Shown here: positions 6,822-12,913 of the stretch, one piece after another
How the letters are laid out: each line of letters starts with the position of its first letter
Position numbering within the stretch: position 1 is the first letter of the stretch
Source: JBCBKP01 sp038746265
Lineage (GTDB): Bacteria; Planctomycetota; Phycisphaerae; Phycisphaerales; UBA1924
Length of the DNA: 13,048 nt
Direction of reading: 5' to 3'
Assembly: GCA_038746265.1 (NCBI GenBank)
Contig: JBCDKU010000079.1
Location: forward strand, 1-13,048
Notes under the pieces: generated by a model
Seen by the model: only the letters and a program-made list of their open reading frames with translations
Database searches by the model: none
Told to the model about the DNA's origin: nothing
Translations under genes and position numbers: made by a program

Positions 6822-8333
6822 ATGGCCGAAGAGGCAACTGAGCGCGATCGCCTCAGCGATGCGGACCTCCCGCTCGACGAGCGGGTGGAGTCGCTGCTCG
6901 CTGCGCTCGACACGGCCATCGAGGAGATCGAGGAGAACGCGAAGAACGAGATCGAGGACTCGGACGAGCCCTTTGATTTCGAGGCGGCGTTCAGCGATGA
7001 GGGGACTCAGAAATCGGAATCCGCCGAGGAACCGGCCGTACCGGAGTTCGCGGCGGAAGAGCCCGCCGCGGCTGAGCCGGAACCGGAACCAGAGGCGGAA
7101 CCGGAGGCGAGCGTCGCGGACGAGACCCCGGAGGCTGAAGCAGAAACGGAAGCCAAGCCGGAAGCTCAAGTCGAGGCAGAGCCCGAGGCTGCCCCCGAAG
7201 AGGCCGCGGCGGAGCAGCCCGCGGCGGAAGAAGCCCCGGAACCGGAAGCCGTTGCGGAGACGGAGACCGAGGCGGAGCCAGAGGCTGAGGCAGAGCCAGA
7301 GGGCGCGGCGGAGACGGAGGATGCGGAAGCGGAGGCGATCGCGGCCGCCGCGGCGGAAGAGCTCGAGGAGAGCGCGGCGGTCTCGCCCGCGATGCCGACC
7401 GCAGTGCCGGCGAGCGCCGGCGCGGATAAGCCCGTCGGCGAGGAGGACGCGGATCCGGAAGCAGAGGCGGACCCGGAATCACACCCCGAAGCCGAGACGG
7501 ACGAGACACCGAAGGCCGCCTCGACCGACCCGATCGCGGATCTCGACAGCGAGTTCGAGGATGAGGCCGCGCCGCCGGCTCCAGCTGAGGCGGCCGCCGA
7601 AGAGCCCGAAGCCGCCGAAGCGGAAGAGAAGGGTGTTCCGGACGAGGCGATCGCGGCGCTCGATGAGCAGATCGCGCAGGCGACGGACGAGGACCTGGAC
7701 GGCGAGTTGGAGGACGCCGAGCCTGCGGCGGGCGCGTCGGAGATGTTCGAGCCCGTGCAGGGCGAAGACGCCCAGCCTGCTGCAGAGGATGCCGAGACCA
7801 TCGAGGCCGAGACGCCGACGCCGGAGGAGGTCGTGGCGGCGTCGGCCGAGGTGCGTGCGGCCGCCAAGGCGGAGTCCGAGCCGCTGCGTGATCGGTTCAA
7901 GCGGTGGCGCGAGAGCTACCCGGAGCTGCCGGATCTGGAGACGGCCGGGCGGTTCAAGATCGCGATCAAGGCGTGGCGTCTGGTGGTGTGGGCGACACCT
8001 CCGACGCTGGCGATCCTGCTCGAGATCGGCAAGGGCCTGTGGGCGTGGCTCGTGGCGCTGCTTGGGCCGCTGGTCGCGAAGGGTTTCGACGCGGCCGCCA
8101 AACCCTTGGAGAAGAAGTCGCCCGCGTTCCGGTCCGCGGTCGGCTGGCTCGCGGCATACACGCTGTTCATCGCGGCGAGCTTGTGGCTCTACCTCGGCTT
8201 TTTCCGCGATGTCTCGCCGCCGCCCGCGACGAGCGGGCTGGTCGAGCTGGTCGAGAACGAGCAGCCGATCGAGACCACGACGCTGGACGGCGGCGGGGAC
8301 GACACGGCTTCTGAGCCCGACCAGGGCGGCTGA
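6822..8333 (+). CDS. Glu/Ala/Pro-rich acidic protein with two C-terminal membrane segments (503 aa)
   Basis: I do not recognise a named family. Residues 1-60 form a short acidic helical head (RVESLLAALDTAIEEIEENA at 21-40). Residues about 65-345 are extremely rich in Glu, Ala and Pro (runs such as EPEPEPEAEPEA) and lack predicted globular character. Two stretches inside it, around 238-250 (IADLDSEFEDEAA) and 276-300 (AIAALDEQIAQATDEDLDGE), resemble each other and the head, suggesting a repeated short helical acidic motif. A basic hinge (about 356-363, RDRFKRWR) precedes hydrophobic segments at about 384-420 and 439-461. The tail after 462 is acidic again. It is probably an inner-membrane protein with a long disordered domain, perhaps a scaffold or periplasm-spanning linker; this is inference. 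ATG at 6822 is preferred because upstream in-frame sequence is antisense to rsmE. The other frames over this low-complexity DNA are spurious. Confidence 0.8.
   Translation: MAEEATERDRLSDADLPLDERVESLLAALDTAIEEIEENAKNEIEDSDEPFDFEAAFSDEGTQKSESAEEPAVPEFAAEEPAAAEPEPEPEAEPEASVADETPEAEAETEAKPEAQVEAEPEAAPEEAAAEQPAAEEAPEPEAVAETETEAEPEAEAEPEGAAETEDAEAEAIAAAAAEELEESAAVSPAMPTAVPASAGADKPVGEEDADPEAEADPESHPEAETDETPKAASTDPIADLDSEFEDEAAPPAPAEAAAEEPEAAEAEEKGVPDEAIAALDEQIAQATDEDLDGELEDAEPAAGASEMFEPVQGEDAQPAAEDAETIEAETPTPEEVVAASAEVRAAAKAESEPLRDRFKRWRESYPELPDLETAGRFKIAIKAWRLVVWATPPTLAILLEIGKGLWAWLVALLGPLVAKGFDAAAKPLEKKSPAFRSAVGWLAAYTLFIAASLWLYLGFFRDVSPPPATSGLVELVENEQPIETTTLDGGGDDTASEPDQGG
7029..7360 (+). repeat. 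Low-complexity GAG/GCG/CCG codon tract encoding Glu/Ala/Pro repeats
   Basis: This is a degenerate tandem array of gag/gaa, gcg/gcc and ccg/cca codons within the acidic protein gene (residues about 70-180). Period-2 and period-4 peptide patterns (EP, EA, EAEP) dominate. Synonymous codons are mixed, so it is not a recent microsatellite expansion. The tract generates spurious Pro-rich and Ser/Ala-rich open frames on the opposite strand. Confidence 0.7.
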
Positions 8334-8705
8334 TCGCGGCCGCGGGTTGACCCAAAGAAATCTCACCGAAATCGGACGCATCGCGTGACTTGTGCGCGGG
8401 CGGTCCGCTTCAGGGGTGTCCGGGCCCTCACACGTCAGAGAAGAGGACCCGCGATGTTCCGTCCGCGGGCTCCTGCTGGCTCTAACCGGCCAGCGGAGTC
8501 TTCCGTCTTGCGTTGCAGACGCATCATGTGACCCCCGAACCCCGCCCGCCGGGCGACGGAGAAGACCGCGAACCAAGGGCCGTGTCCGCCCCGTAGAGAG
8601 GACGTCGGCATCACGCGGCCGTCGTCTTCCGAGCGGCCCCAACCCGTGCTTCCCGTTACTCCCGAGTAAGCCCGCCGCGGAACCGCGGCCGCTTGCTTTG
8701 CGCCG

Positions 8706-8732
8706 GCGTTGTCCGCTGCGAGCGGACGACGC
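8706..8732. other. Strong 12-bp stem hairpin
   Basis: GTCCGCT (8711-8717) and AGCGGAC (8721-8727) pair perfectly around a GCG loop. The stem extends outward to 8706/8732 with one G-T pair. No T-run follows on the plus strand, and no clear T-run precedes it for the minus strand, so a simple intrinsic terminator is not supported. It is the most stable local structure in this non-coding stretch. Confidence 0.6.
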
Positions 8733-8734
8733 GA

Positions 8735-8756
8735 CCTGTCTCAGGCCTGTCTCAGG
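8735..8756. repeat. Tandem 2 x 11 bp direct repeat (CCTGTCTCAGG)
   Basis: CCTGTCTCAGG at 8735-8745 is followed immediately by an identical copy at 8746-8756. It lies about 170 bp upstream of the UbiA-family gene start. It could be a replication-slippage duplication or a pair of protein-binding sites; each unit is itself partly palindromic (CCTG...CAGG). Confidence 0.85.
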
Positions 8757-8924
8757 TTTGTGGCGTCGGTCCCGGGGTGGAGCCGCGATCGGCGGGGACA
8801 CGCCGGGTGGAAAGCCCGCCCCGCTCCTGCACCCTCGCGCCCGTATCCGTCCACGGCGTGGGGACCTCGGTAGAGGGCCCGCGAGAGCGGCGCGGCCACC
8901 CCGGGCCCGGCGTACCGTCGCACC

Positions 8925-9857
8925 GTGACGACCGCTTCCACGCACGAACGCGTCCCGCTTGCCACGCAGGCGGCGCTGATCGCGGGCGATATCAAGCTCG
9001 CACACTCGATCTTCGCGCTGCCGTTCGCGCTGCTCGGGGCCTTCCTCGGCGCGCCGCGCGATGACGCCGACGCGATCCGGTGGGGCGTCTTCGCGGGACA
9101 GCTTGCGCTCGTGCTGGTCTGCATGGTCACCGCGCGGACGTGGGCGATGCTGGTCAACCGGATCGCGGATCGGCGGATCGACGCGGGTAACGAGCGGACC
9201 GCGCGGCGGGTCTTCGCGAGCGGTGCCCTCGACGCGAAGACGGGGCTGATCTGGCTCGCGGGCTCGGCGATCGCGTTCTTCGTGGGGTGTGCTGGGTTTC
9301 TGGTGTTCTTTGGCAACCCGTGGCCGCTGATCGGCGGGGCGCCGATCCTCGGGTGGCTCACGCTGTACTCGTTCACCAAGCGCTTCACGGCGCTGTGCCA
9401 CCTCGTGCTTGGGGTGGCGCTCGCGATCTCGCCCATCGCGGCCGCGGTCGCGGCGGGCGGCATCGAGGCGGCGACCGCGCCGGTCTTGTGGCTGGCGGCG
9501 ATGGTCGCGCTGTGGGTCGCCGGGTTCGACGTGATCTACGCGCTGCAGGACCTCGACTTCGACCGGTCGCGCGGGCTCAAGAGCATCCCCGCGGCGCTGG
9601 GGTGGCGCGGGGCGGTCTGGGCGAGCCGGGCGATGCACGCGGGGACGATCGCGGCGTTGGTCCTGGCGTGGCTGGCGTCCGAACGCCTCGGCATCGGCTT
9701 CTCGGCGGCGGTCGTCGCGGCGGCGGGCCTGCTCGTTGTCGAGCACGCGGTGCTGGCGGTTCGGGGCAAGGAGGGCATCGGGCCGGCGTTCTTCACGGCG
9801 AACGGCGTTCTCGGACTTGTCGTTGGAGCGATCGGGATCGGTTCGGTGCTGGTCTAG
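8925..9857 (+). CDS. ubiA: UbiA-family prenyltransferase, 4-hydroxybenzoate polyprenyltransferase-like (310 aa)
   Basis: Integral inner-membrane prenyltransferase that joins a polyprenyl diphosphate to an aromatic ring in quinone synthesis. The first Asp-rich motif is NRIADRRID (78-86, fitting NxxxDxxxD). The second is in YALQDLDFDRSRGLKS (205-220). KLAHSIFALPFALLGAFLG near the N-terminus is typical of the family, and about eight to nine hydrophobic segments cover the rest. In bacteria that make menaquinone by the futalosine route, as most Planctomycetes are thought to, close homologues of this protein are assigned as MqnP, so that role is likelier than ubiquinone synthesis; this is inference. 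The start is GTG at 8925 with no visible Shine-Dalgarno. It is preceded by 590 bp of non-coding DNA and followed by the GbsR-type regulator on the same strand after 86 bp. No partner mqn genes are in the window. Confidence 0.9.
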   Translation: MTTASTHERVPLATQAALIAGDIKLAHSIFALPFALLGAFLGAPRDDADAIRWGVFAGQLALVLVCMVTARTWAMLVNRIADRRIDAGNERTARRVFASGALDAKTGLIWLAGSAIAFFVGCAGFLVFFGNPWPLIGGAPILGWLTLYSFTKRFTALCHLVLGVALAISPIAAAVAAGGIEAATAPVLWLAAMVALWVAGFDVIYALQDLDFDRSRGLKSIPAALGWRGAVWASRAMHAGTIAALVLAWLASERLGIGFSAAVVAAAGLLVVEHAVLAVRGKEGIGPAFFTANGVLGLVVGAIGIGSVLV

Positions 9858-9882
9858 CGCATTCCTCGTTATCGATGATTTC

Positions 9883-9904
9883 GATTTCAGAAACTTCTGA
9901 AATC
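9883..9904. promoter_or_regulatory. Perfect 22-bp palindrome, probable operator of the adjacent GbsR-type regulator
   Basis: GATTTCAGAA (9883-9892), a 2-bp AC spacer, and TTCTGAAATC (9895-9904) form a perfect inverted repeat with 10-bp arms. It sits in an AT-rich island within otherwise very GC-rich DNA, 39 bp before the regulator's preferred ATG (9944). Size, symmetry and position suit a dimeric winged-helix repressor acting on its own promoter. An RNA hairpin role is less likely, since the 2-bp spacer leaves only a strained loop and no T-run follows. Confidence 0.72.
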
Positions 9905-9943
9905 ATGCTGGACTTGTGCCGTCGGCCTCACGAAAATCTGAGG

Positions 9944-10522
9944 ATGGCCAAGCCCACCCGATCCAGCAGCAGCCCGGTCCCGCCCGAGATGGTGGACGGC
10001 TTCGTCGAAGCTTGGGGCCGCATGGGCAGCGTATGGGGGATCAGCCGCACGATGGCCGAGGTGCACGCGCTGCTCTACATCACGGGCGACGCGATGTGCA
10101 CAGACGACGTGATGTCGGCGCTCGAGATCAGCCGCGGAAATGCCTCGATGTCGCTCCGGGCGCTGCTCGATTGGGGCGTGGTGACGCGCGCTCACAGGCG
10201 CGGGGACCGCAAGGACTACTTCCAAGCCGAGCAAGATGTGTGGTCGATCTTCCGGGCAATCGTGCGTGAGCGCATGAAGCGCGAGGTTGATCCGTTGCTT
10301 GTGAGCCTGCATGAGATCCGCGACCGCTCGGGCGATGGCGCGGCGAGTTCCTCCGGGCACGACCGGATGGACGAGATGATCGAGTTTCTCGAGATGACCA
10401 CGCGGCTCGCGGACCGGTTTGTCGGGCCGAGCGGGCCCGGCCTGCGGCTCGCGGCGACGCTGCTCGCGAAGACGCCCGGCGGGAAGTCCAAGAAGGACTC
10501 GGGCGAGGAGAAGTCGGCGTGA
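9944..10522 (+). CDS. GbsR/MarR-type winged-helix transcriptional regulator (192 aa)
   Basis: Cytoplasmic DNA-binding regulator of the GbsR branch of the MarR superfamily. The diagnostic block VEAWGRMGSVWGISRTMAEV (21-40) is followed by a winged helix-turn-helix with recognition helix ISRGNASMSLRALLDWG (62-78) and a basic wing (RAHRRGDRKDYF, 82-93). The C-terminal half is helical and probably mediates dimerisation; the last 15 residues are Lys/Ser/Glu-rich and likely disordered. In-frame ATGs also occur at 9875 and 9905. ATG at 9944 is chosen because family members start close to this point, GAGG lies just ahead, and it leaves the 22-bp palindrome (9883-9904) in the untranslated leader. Autoregulation through that palindrome is likely. 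The stop overlaps the next gene's GTG as GTGA. The ligand and targets are unknown. Confidence 0.88.
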   Translation: MAKPTRSSSSPVPPEMVDGFVEAWGRMGSVWGISRTMAEVHALLYITGDAMCTDDVMSALEISRGNASMSLRALLDWGVVTRAHRRGDRKDYFQAEQDVWSIFRAIVRERMKREVDPLLVSLHEIRDRSGDGAASSSGHDRMDEMIEFLEMTTRLADRFVGPSGPGLRLAATLLAKTPGGKSKKDSGEEKSA

Positions 10523-10968
10523 GCGGCGTGGCGACACGGAACCCGTTAACGACGGCGTCGGACACCGGCAGGACCGATCGGGTCGCGGTGCTCGCGTGGA
10601 AGGTCGAGCCCAGCGCGGCTGCGCGCGTCGCGGGCGATCGCGACCCGGGCGACGGCACGTTTCTTGTGCGTGTGGTTCTGCGTGATGACCGCGTGCTCTC
10701 GGCCTATACGCGCTGGGGCGGTGAGTCCTCGTGGACGTCGATCGAGGCGCCACGGGCGCATGTGGACTTTGATCCATCGCGCCGCTTTGTGCATGTCACG
10801 ATCGATGGGCTTGTGACCGCCACGCTCCGCGCAGGTGATGACGCGGTCGTGCCGGTCTATGCGCGTTGCCACGAGCTCGAATCGAGCGACATCGCCGGCG
10901 GGCGCAGCGAGTTCATCTCGGCACCCGAGGACGCCGACCGCCCCGTGGCGTCCCACGACGCTGCGTGA
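10519..10968 (+). CDS. Small protein of unknown function, coupled to the GbsR-type regulator (149 aa)
   Basis: I do not recognise a family. It begins with GTG at 10519, sharing 4 bp (GTGA) with the regulator's stop, which suggests it is translated from the same mRNA and controlled by the same palindrome. The middle (about 22-120) has alternating hydrophobic and polar residues fitting a small beta-rich domain: VAVLAWKVEPSAAARV, TFLVRVVLRDDRVLSAYTRW, then RFVHVTIDGLVTATLRAGDDA. The ends are polar and probably disordered. No signal peptide, membrane segment or catalytic motif is visible. Codon use and GC content match the neighbours. It ends 7 bp before the 21-bp hairpin that closes this rightward block. 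Reality of the gene is supported by the overlap, the full-length frame and the sensible composition, but it has no homology support from reading alone. Confidence 0.7.
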   Translation: MSGVATRNPLTTASDTGRTDRVAVLAWKVEPSAAARVAGDRDPGDGTFLVRVVLRDDRVLSAYTRWGGESSWTSIEAPRAHVDFDPSRRFVHVTIDGLVTATLRAGDDAVVPVYARCHELESSDIAGGRSEFISAPEDADRPVASHDAA

Positions 10969-10975
10969 GTGATGT

Positions 10976-10996
10976 TCCTGAGCGGACCGCTCAGGA
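10976..10996. terminator. Hairpin between convergent genes, candidate bidirectional terminator
   Basis: TCCTGAGCGG (10976-10985), a central A, and CCGCTCAGGA (10987-10996) form a perfect inverted repeat, which in RNA would be a 7-8 bp stem with a short GC-rich loop. It lies between two convergent genes and its right arm contains the stop codon (10991-10993) of the leftward gene. On the plus strand it is followed by GTTCTT, a weak T-run; there is none on the minus side. It would serve the rightward regulator operon best. Confidence 0.6.
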
Positions 10997-11908
10997 GTTC
11001 TTCATCAGGACGAAGCCGATACCGCCGAAGATCAGCGCGCCGCCGACGCCGACGCCGGCGACGATGTAGATGCTGGTCATCGAGGCGAAGTCGGCGAGCA
11101 GCGAGTAGCCGCCGATCACCGAGGCGATCACGACGGCCATCCCGAGCATGAGCACGGCGCAGATCGCGATCGCGATCCCGAGCACGAGGCCCGAGCCGGG
11201 CCCGTCGTAGGGAGCGGCGGCGATCATCATGCCGGCGGGGGCGGCCGCTTCGGGCTCGGCGACCGAGCCGCCCTCGAAGAGCTCGCCCGAGGTATCGAGC
11301 ACGGCCGAATCACCTAGGCCTGCGGCGATGCCGGAGCCGATCCCGCTGCCGATGCCCGATCCCGAGAAGTCGGCGATGGGCTCTTGGGCTTCCTGCGTTG
11401 CACCGACAGTCTCGGAGGGCGCGTCGCCGTCCTCGTCGCCGTAGATGTCGTCCATCAGGTCGGCACCGAGTGAGGTGTCGTCGGACTCGAGGGCGATGTT
11501 GGACAGGCCCGAGCCGGAACTGGCGGCGTCGCCGAAGTCGCCCACGGACGGCGCGGCGGGCGTGATCTGCGTCGCGGCCGCGGGGTCGATGTCGTCGGTG
11601 TCGTCGGTATCGAAGATGCTGATACCTGTCTGCTCCTTCTCATCCTCCTGGAACATCGAACCGGATCCTGAGCTCGAGAGCCCGATGGGCTCGAGCTCGC
11701 CCGAGTCGGCGAGGGGGATGAGATCGAGGTCGTCGCCGCCGCCGTCGTCGCCGCCGGCGAGCAGGTCAACCTGATCGACCTTGAGCATGGTCTGGTCGCC
11801 GTCCTTGAATTCCTGGAGCTGACCGGAGTCGATGAGGCCCTTGACCTCGGCGACGGACATGCTGAGCTTCTCGGCGCCCTCGTCGAGCGTGTAGAACATC
11901 TTGGCCAC
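10991..11908 (-). CDS. Helix-turn-helix protein with Gly/Ser-Asp linker and two C-terminal TM segments (305 aa)
   Basis: Residues 1-50 (FYTLDEGAEKLSMSVAEVKG, then LIDSGQLQEFKDGDQTML) form a MerR/excisionase-like helix-turn-helix of a type I associate with planctomycetes. Residues 53-235 are a long, disordered acidic linker with GSGS blocks. It includes the apparently conserved short motifs GISIFDTDD (95-103), SGSGLSNIALESDDTSLG (131-148) and ADLMDDIYGDEDG (149-161), and an imperfect repeat GSGIGSGIGSGIAAG (183-197). Two hydrophobic segments (about 240-264 and 280-302) anchor the C-terminus, leaving only a few residues after the second. The architecture suggests a membrane-tethered DNA- or protein-binding factor, but no function is known to me. 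The start GTG (11908) is supported by GGAGG 6 nt upstream (11915-11919); the ATG three codons later is less well placed. It is convergent with the unknown 149-aa gene. Confidence 0.82.
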   Translation of the reverse strand: MAKMFYTLDEGAEKLSMSVAEVKGLIDSGQLQEFKDGDQTMLKVDQVDLLAGGDDGGGDDLDLIPLADSGELEPIGLSSSGSGSMFQEDEKEQTGISIFDTDDTDDIDPAAATQITPAAPSVGDFGDAASSGSGLSNIALESDDTSLGADLMDDIYGDEDGDAPSETVGATQEAQEPIADFSGSGIGSGIGSGIAAGLGDSAVLDTSGELFEGGSVAEPEAAAPAGMMIAAAPYDGPGSGLVLGIAIAICAVLMLGMAVVIASVIGGYSLLADFASMTSIYIVAGVGVGGALIFGGIGFVLMKNS

Positions 11909-11914
11909 GGCCGG

Positions 11915-11919
11915 CCTCC
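11915..11919 (-). promoter_or_regulatory. Shine-Dalgarno GGAGG for the HTH/TM protein
   Basis: The minus-strand GGAGG is 6 nt from the GTG at 11908. It is one of only two convincing ribosome-binding sites in the window and settles the start in favour of GTG 11908 over ATG 11899. Confidence 0.8.
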
Positions 11920-12008
11920 GGGTCGGGGTCTACTGGCGTTCTCTGCACGGCTCCCCACCGCGGGAGCAGAAGGCTTGCCTCGTCGGCGAGCTTGGCGATC
12001 GTGCGGGC

Positions 12009-12014
12009 GAGGAG
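12009..12014 (+). promoter_or_regulatory. Shine-Dalgarno GAGGAG for the metallophosphoesterase
   Basis: GAGGAG at 12009-12014 lies 6 nt before GTG at 12021. This supports GTG 12021 over the upstream in-frame ATG at 11901, whose extra 40 residues overlap the divergent gene and look like non-coding sequence. Confidence 0.75.
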
Positions 12015-12020
12015 TGTACG

Positions 12021-12899
12021 GTGTCCGAGCCCCCTCTGACTACTCCCAGCGGCGCTGATGCGCTCCTGATCGCGGCCTACGAGCCTGAGCGCTCGGGCGT
12101 TGATCGGTGCGAGATCCGCGTGCCGGGACTCCCCGATTCGCTCGACGGGCTGCGGCTGTTGCAGGTCGGTGATCTTCATTGCGGGATGAGGGGCACGATC
12201 GGGTCGTTTGCGGACCGCCTGCCGGGGCTGGTGGCGGAGATCGGGTGCGATCTGGCGGTGTTTGTCGGCGATGCGATGGAGAAGCCCGGCCAGGAGGATC
12301 TGGGGATCCGCGGGCTCGGGGCGATCGCCGAGGCGTGGCAACCCCGGTTCGGCGCGATCGGGGTCTACGGGAATCACGACACGGGGACGTTCCGAAGGCG
12401 GGCGGTCAAGGAGCTGTCGTCGATCCGGTGGCTCGAGAACGAGTCGGCGGTGATCGATGTCGATCTCGGGCGCGGGCCGGCGCGGCTCGGGGTGATCGGG
12501 GCGAGCGATCCGCAGGACGTGGTGTCGCCCGCGCTGGATCTGCTCGAGAAGCCGCCCGATTTCACGATGGTCGCCGCCCATGTGCCGACGGCGATCTACC
12601 CGGCTGCGGCGCTGACGCGGGCCCTTCGGTGCGGGCTGGTCCTGGCGGGACACACGCACGGGGGGCAGGCGCGGATCTCGAAGCATCGGCTGCTGAAGAC
12701 GTCGTGCGATCTGCCGGGGCGGCTCGGGACGGGTGTGCTGCGGCTCGGCCGGACGCTGTGCGTGATCACCCGCGGAGCGGGGGAGGCACTCCTGGATCTT
12801 CGGGTGAACTGCCCGCCGCATGTGCTTCTCGTGACGCTGCGGGCGGGTGACGAGTCGGCGGTCGGCGGGGCTGAACTCGAGCAGGTGCTGGCGTGGTAG
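12021..12899 (+). CDS. Calcineurin-like metallophosphoesterase (292 aa)
   Basis: Two-metal phosphoesterase of the calcineurin-like superfamily. The full set of metal-ligand motifs is present in order: D51-x-H53 (GDLHCG), G83-D84 (FVGDAM), G117-N-H-D120, H187 (AAHVPT) and GHTHGG (210-215). The GHTHGGQ ending and overall size resemble the YkuE/LpxG-type subgroup, which includes membrane-lipid phosphoesterases acting on UDP-diacylglucosamine or related substrates, but no TM anchor or signal peptide is seen, so the substrate is left open. GTG at 12021 has a good GAGGAG. It is divergent from the HTH/TM gene across 112 bp that contain no other recognisable signal. Transcription could end at the CCCTCT/AGAGGG hairpin that begins 15 bp after the stop codon, at the left end of the terminal repeat element. 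Confidence 0.9.
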   Translation: MSEPPLTTPSGADALLIAAYEPERSGVDRCEIRVPGLPDSLDGLRLLQVGDLHCGMRGTIGSFADRLPGLVAEIGCDLAVFVGDAMEKPGQEDLGIRGLGAIAEAWQPRFGAIGVYGNHDTGTFRRRAVKELSSIRWLENESAVIDVDLGRGPARLGVIGASDPQDVVSPALDLLEKPPDFTMVAAHVPTAIYPAAALTRALRCGLVLAGHTHGGQARISKHRLLKTSCDLPGRLGTGVLRLGRTLCVITRGAGEALLDLRVNCPPHVLLVTLRAGDESAVGGAELEQVLAW

Positions 12900-12913
12900 C
12901 AATCCCTCCCTCT

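Larger units (their letters stand above)
8334..8924. other. Long non-coding stretch with many short perfect inverted repeats
   Basis: No open frame here resembles a protein; the candidate 178-aa plus-strand frame is Arg/Pro-rich with no recognisable motif. The stretch holds several perfect or near-perfect hairpins: 8473-8480/8489-8496 (6 Watson-Crick pairs plus G-T and C-G), 8543-8547/8551-8555, 8656-8661/8664-8669 (TTACTC/GAGTAA), 8674-8680/8683-8689 (GCCGCGG/CCGCGGC) and 8706-8717/8721-8732 (12 pairs including one G-T). It also has a tandem 11-bp duplication at 8735-8756. I looked for RNase P, tmRNA, SRP RNA and tRNA signatures and saw none. It may be a structured RNA, an untranslated leader of the prenyltransferase gene, or unconstrained GC-rich spacer. 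Confidence 0.5.

Noticed and set aside
6717..7169. N-terminal extension of the rsmE frame
   Set aside because: It is antisense to the acidic protein and Arg/Leu/Phe-rich. The canonical RsmE N-terminus starts at 6716.
6991..7509. Minus-strand proline/arginine-rich frame resembling an antimicrobial or structural peptide
   Set aside because: It is another reading of the same low-complexity tract and has no independent support.
7166..7900. Minus-strand Ser/Ala/Gly-rich frame resembling a surface or cell-wall repeat protein
   Set aside because: The repeats are the reverse complement of Glu/Ala/Pro codons of the acidic protein. There is no signal peptide or independent start signal.
8347..8375. 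TTGACC as a -35 promoter element after the acidic protein gene
   Set aside because: No acceptable -10 hexamer lies 16-18 bp downstream, and the gene it would serve is more than 500 bp away.
8334..8924. RNase P RNA, tmRNA, SRP RNA or tRNA in the non-coding stretch
   Set aside because: None of the conserved blocks (for example a GAGGAAAGTCC-like P4 strand, the tmRNA TTCGAC ends or a GTTCGAA T-loop) was found on either strand. GGTGGAAAGCCC near 8809 is only superficially similar to RNase P.
8392..8928. Plus-strand 178-aa frame in the long non-coding stretch
   Set aside because: It is Arg/Pro-rich with no hydrophobic core pattern, no ribosome-binding site and no recognisable motif. It is more likely chance openness.
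7479..9746. Minus-strand 755-aa Arg/Asp-rich frame
   Set aside because: It spans the acidic protein, the non-coding stretch and the UbiA-family gene in antisense and carries no motif. It arises from scarce stop codons at high GC.
9875..9943. Earlier in-frame ATG starts (9875, 9905) for the GbsR-type regulator
   Set aside because: The added residues do not resemble family N-termini, and an ATG at 9875 would place the perfect palindrome inside coding sequence.
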